A stretch of DNA of 42,320 bases, taken from NCBI GenBank assembly GCA_026399875.1, contig JAPLQF010000037.1, positions 1 to 42,320 on the forward strand, written 5' to 3'. How positions within the stretch are numbered: the stretch's first letter is position 1; each line of letters opens with the position of its first letter. Origin of the DNA: Burkholderiales bacterium. Its GTDB lineage: Bacteria > Pseudomonadota > Gammaproteobacteria > Burkholderiales > Burkholderiaceae_E. The notes under the pieces are model-generated. The model was not told the DNA's origin, did no database searches, and was given only the letters and a program-made list of their open reading frames with translations. The position numbers were made by a program, and so were the translations under genes. This document shows, in pieces, positions 39,981 through 42,320 of the stretch.

Positions 39981-40586
39981 ATGAACGGAATCAAAATCGG
40001 TTTGAGCAAAAATATTCTTGCTGTTTCTGTTGGTGTAGCAGTGTCGATGTTTGGTACAACTGCGAATGCAGATCCTTTTATCAGTGGGTCGGTTTCATTT
40101 GTCCAAACCCCTGGGTCAACCTTTACCCTGACAGGAGGGTCGTCCAATTTCGAAACGGCGACCGGGTTTGATTTTGGCGGTCAAACTAATAACCTTCTCG
40201 TCGTTAGTACGACCCTGAGTGGCCTGACTACGACGTTTCCGACGATGTCACTCGGTACGTTGAGCAGCTTTACTTTCGGCCCCGCGCCCGGTGTTGCGGT
40301 TAATCCGCTGTGGAAGATTACTTCCGCCGGAAGCCCTTACAGTTTTGCGGCGACCAGTTTTGTCATTGATCAACAGACCGCAAACGCCATAACGCTTCAT
40401 GGTTACGGCAAGTTGAGTCTGACTGGTTACGCGGATACCGACGCGCGATGGGACTTCAGTGCCAATAAGACCACCGACTCGCAAAGCTTCTCAATGTCTA
40501 CCGGAACCGTTCCGGTCCCTGGGACGCTGGCAATTCTCGGGCTCGGTCTTGCCGGTATGAGCCTTACCCGCCGTAAAAAGGCCTGA
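39981..40586 (+). CDS. PEP-CTERM sorting-signal surface protein
   Basis: A 201-residue exported protein. An N-terminal signal peptide ends near TANADP. The body is Thr/Ser/Gly-rich and beta-like with little charge. The C-terminus is a PEP-CTERM sorting signal: VPVPGTLAILGLGLAGM, then a basic RRKKA tail. Exosortase would cleave near the VPxPG motif; no exosortase gene is in this window. AGAGG lies five bases before the ATG. The gene and its leader are visibly richer in A+T than their neighbours. Confidence 0.9.
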   Translation: MNGIKIGLSKNILAVSVGVAVSMFGTTANADPFISGSVSFVQTPGSTFTLTGGSSNFETATGFDFGGQTNNLLVVSTTLSGLTTTFPTMSLGTLSSFTFGPAPGVAVNPLWKITSAGSPYSFAATSFVIDQQTANAITLHGYGKLSLTGYADTDARWDFSANKTTDSQSFSMSTGTVPVPGTLAILGLGLAGMSLTRRKKA

Positions 40587-40605
40587 TCACTCCTCGCCCG
40601 AAGCT

Positions 40606-40631
40606 AAACGGCGCCCTCGGGCGCCGTTTTT
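40606..40631 (+). terminator. Rho-independent terminator after the PEP-CTERM gene
   Basis: AAACGGCGCC-CTCG-GGCGCCGTTTTTC: a 10-base-pair stem closing on a CTCG tetraloop, followed by a T-run. It sits 20 bases after the stop codon. On the other strand the T-run is poorer, so it may act only partly for glnS, which converges. Confidence 0.85.
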
Positions 40632-40650
40632 CATTCCTGCAACAGCCCGC

Positions 40651-42320
40651 CTACTTCCCCGCCCCCCACGAATCCTTCAGCGTCACCGCCCGATTGAACA
40701 CCGGCCTGTCCGCGCTGTGCTCAACGCGATCCGCCACGAAATAGCCATGCCGCTCAAACTGAAACCGTTCCTCCGGTTTCGCCTGCGCCAGCGACGGCTC
40801 CAGATAGGCATGAACCACCTGCAAGGCCATCGGATTCAGGCAATCGAGCGGATTGCGCCCTCCTGAATCAGGGTGGGATTCGGTGAAAAGCCGGTCATAG
40901 ATCCGCACTTGCGCCGGCAGGCCGTGGCGCACCGAGACCCAGTGGATATTGCCTTTCACCTTGTAGAGGTCGGCCCCTGGTGTGCCCGACTTTGAATCCG
41001 GAAAATAGTTGGCCAGCACTTTGGTCACCCGGCCGTCGGCATCCGCCTCGAAGCCGGTGCACTCGATCACGAAGCCATAGCGCAGTCGCACCCGATTGCC
41101 CGGATAGAGCCTGAAAAAGCCCTTCGCTGGCTGCGCCATGAAGTCGTCGCGCTCGATCCAGAGTTCGCGGGTCAGCGGGAAATGCCGCAGACCGCGCTCG
41201 GGTTGGTGCGGATGGACCGGTGCGCTGCAGGCTTCTTCGAGTGCCTCCGGGAAATTCACTAGCTCAAGCCGGATCGGATCGAGCACCGCGGCGGCGCGCG
41301 CTGCACTTGCATCCAGGTCGTCGCGAAGCGCCTGCTCGAGCACCGCAGGTTCCACCCATTGGCTGGCTTTCGAGACGCCGATGCGCTCGCAAAAAAGGCG
41401 AATCGACGACGGTGTGTAGCCGCGCCGGCGCAATCCCACCAGCGTTGGCATGCGCGGATCGTCCCAGCCGTCGACCGACTTCGATTGCACCAGCTCCTGC
41501 AGCTTGCGCTTGCTGGTAACGGTGTAGGTCATGTTCAGGCGCGCAAACTCGATCTGCCGGGGCAGCGGCCGCTGAAAGAATCCGCCTTCGGCCACCCGCT
41601 CCAGTATCCAGTCATAAAACGGCCGATGGTCCTCGAATTCGAGCGTGCACAGCGAGTGGGTGATGTTCTCGAGCGCGTCCGACAGCGGATGCGCATAGTC
41701 GTACATCGGATAGATCGCCCAGGCGTCGCCTGTGCGATGGTGATGGGCATGGCGAATCCGATACAGGATCGGGTCGCGCAGATTGATATTCGGCGAGCCC
41801 ATGCCGATGCGGTCCCGCAGCACATGCGAGCCCTCGGGCTGGCTGCCAGCGCGCATTTCGCGCAGAAGCGCGAGGCTCTCTGCGGCGGGTCGATCGCGAA
41901 ACCGCGAGTTGGTACCCGCTTCGGTCAGGGTGCCGCGATGTTCGCGGATCTGATCGGCGCTCTGCGAGTCGACATAGGCATGACCCGCCTGCACCAGGTA
42001 TTCGGCAAAGCGATAGAAATGCTCGAAGTAGTCGCTTGCGTAATAGAGATTGGACTCGACTGAACTCGCCTCGCCGCCTGCCCCTGTTTCGCCCCTGTCC
42101 CATCCGAAACCGAGCCATTTCACGGTCTCAAGGATCGAATCCACATATTCCTGGTCTTCCTTGACCGGGTTGGTGTCGTCAAAACGCATATGGCAGCGCC
42201 CGGCATAGTCGATCGCCAGCCCGAAGTTCAGGCAGATCGACTTGGCATGCCCGATATGCAGATAACCGTTGGGTTCGGGCGGAAACCGGGTGCGGATCTT
42301 TGCCGGGTCGATCGCACCAT
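40651..42320 (-). CDS. glnS: Glutaminyl-tRNA synthetase, 5' end beyond the window
   Basis: A class-I aminoacyl-tRNA synthetase read from the right edge to its stop at 40651, about 556 codons; the N-terminus lies outside. The HIGH motif is present (GYLHIGHAKSICLNFGLA) just before MRFDDTNP, so the Met at 42189 is internal, not the start. Other GlnRS features are EDQEYVDSI, YDYAHPLSDALENITHSLC, RRRGYTPSSIR and the KMSKS-equivalent VTSKRKLQELV. The C-terminal anticodon-binding barrels are complete. It charges tRNA-Gln with glutamine and converges with the PEP-CTERM gene. Confidence 0.95.
   Translation of the reverse strand, partial: GAIDPAKIRTRFPPEPNGYLHIGHAKSICLNFGLAIDYAGRCHMRFDDTNPVKEDQEYVDSILETVKWLGFGWDRGETGAGGEASSVESNLYYASDYFEHFYRFAEYLVQAGHAYVDSQSADQIREHRGTLTEAGTNSRFRDRPAAESLALLREMRAGSQPEGSHVLRDRIGMGSPNINLRDPILYRIRHAHHHRTGDAWAIYPMYDYAHPLSDALENITHSLCTLEFEDHRPFYDWILERVAEGGFFQRPLPRQIEFARLNMTYTVTSKRKLQELVQSKSVDGWDDPRMPTLVGLRRRGYTPSSIRLFCERIGVSKASQWVEPAVLEQALRDDLDASAARAAAVLDPIRLELVNFPEALEEACSAPVHPHQPERGLRHFPLTRELWIERDDFMAQPAKGFFRLYPGNRVRLRYGFVIECTGFEADADGRVTKVLANYFPDSKSGTPGADLYKVKGNIHWVSVRHGLPAQVRIYDRLFTESHPDSGGRNPLDCLNPMALQVVHAYLEPSLAQAKPEERFQFERHGYFVADRVEHSADRPVFNRAVTLKDSWGAGK

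Noticed and set aside
42187..42189. ATG as the start of glnS
   Set aside because: The frame continues upstream through the HIGH motif to the window edge, so this Met is internal and the gene is simply cut by the window.

Overview
The window is high-GC bacterial DNA, almost completely coding. Its gene content fits a betaproteobacterium, most likely Burkholderiales: the aerobic benzoyl-CoA epoxidation (box) pathway with its BoxR regulator, a LivKHMGF-type importer, ferredoxin-type sulfite reductase with a DUF934 partner, LemA/TPM genes, a PEP-CTERM surface protein and GlnRS. No rRNA, tRNA, CRISPR array, transposase or phage gene was seen.

Layout. 1-1.45 kb: a GGGGCR hexamer tract, then a RES toxin / Xre-type antitoxin module with an AT-rich two-site operator candidate, then a small unexplained ORF and a YpeA-like acetyltransferase. 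1.95-9.06 kb (minus): a tight benzoate uptake and activation operon, bclA - alpha/beta hydrolase - livK-livH-livM-livG-livF. 9.15-14.76 kb (plus): boxR, then boxC-boxB-boxA. Three copies of a TGCAnnATAnTGC element, two of them on readable promoters, tie both arms to BoxR. 14.9-17.9 kb: sulfite reductase cysI, its DUF934 partner and the siroheme methyltransferase cobA, translationally coupled. 18.0-21.9 kb (minus): the sulfate importer sbp-cysT-cysW-cysA, followed on the same strand by a thioredoxin-like gene (22.06-22.43 kb). A degenerate second copy of the cobA 3' end lies just beyond this block, suggesting that the block was inserted or that cobA was partly duplicated.

22.6-29.2 kb (plus): a BMP-type nucleoside/nucleobase importer (binding protein, double ATPase, two permeases), a CodA-like cytosine deaminase broken by a one-base frameshift, and a uracil phosphoribosyltransferase. 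Together they look like a pyrimidine-base salvage operon. 29.3 kb: a divergent Hfq-like Sm protein with a long C-terminal tail. 29.9-33.4 kb (minus): glutaryl-CoA dehydrogenase, an SDR oxidoreductase and a DHA2 efflux pump. 33.6-39.6 kb: msrA, lemA and two TPM-domain genes, a convergent HExxH protein, a DUF3108 protein, a DUF2237 protein and a glyoxalase-II-like hydrolase. 39.55-40.6 kb: a 427-base regulatory region with a sigma-54 promoter and two enhancer-like repeats, driving a PEP-CTERM protein that ends in a strong terminator. The window closes inside glnS (minus, 5' part missing).

Functionally, benzoate would be imported, activated to benzoyl-CoA by BclA, epoxidised by BoxAB and ring-cleaved by BoxC, with BoxR sensing the CoA intermediate. 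No entirely unknown multi-gene system was seen. The least ordinary items are the Hfq-like paralogue, the cobA tail relic, the three-site BoxR layout, the frameshifted pyrimidine salvage operon, and the repeat/sigma-54 leader of the PEP-CTERM gene.
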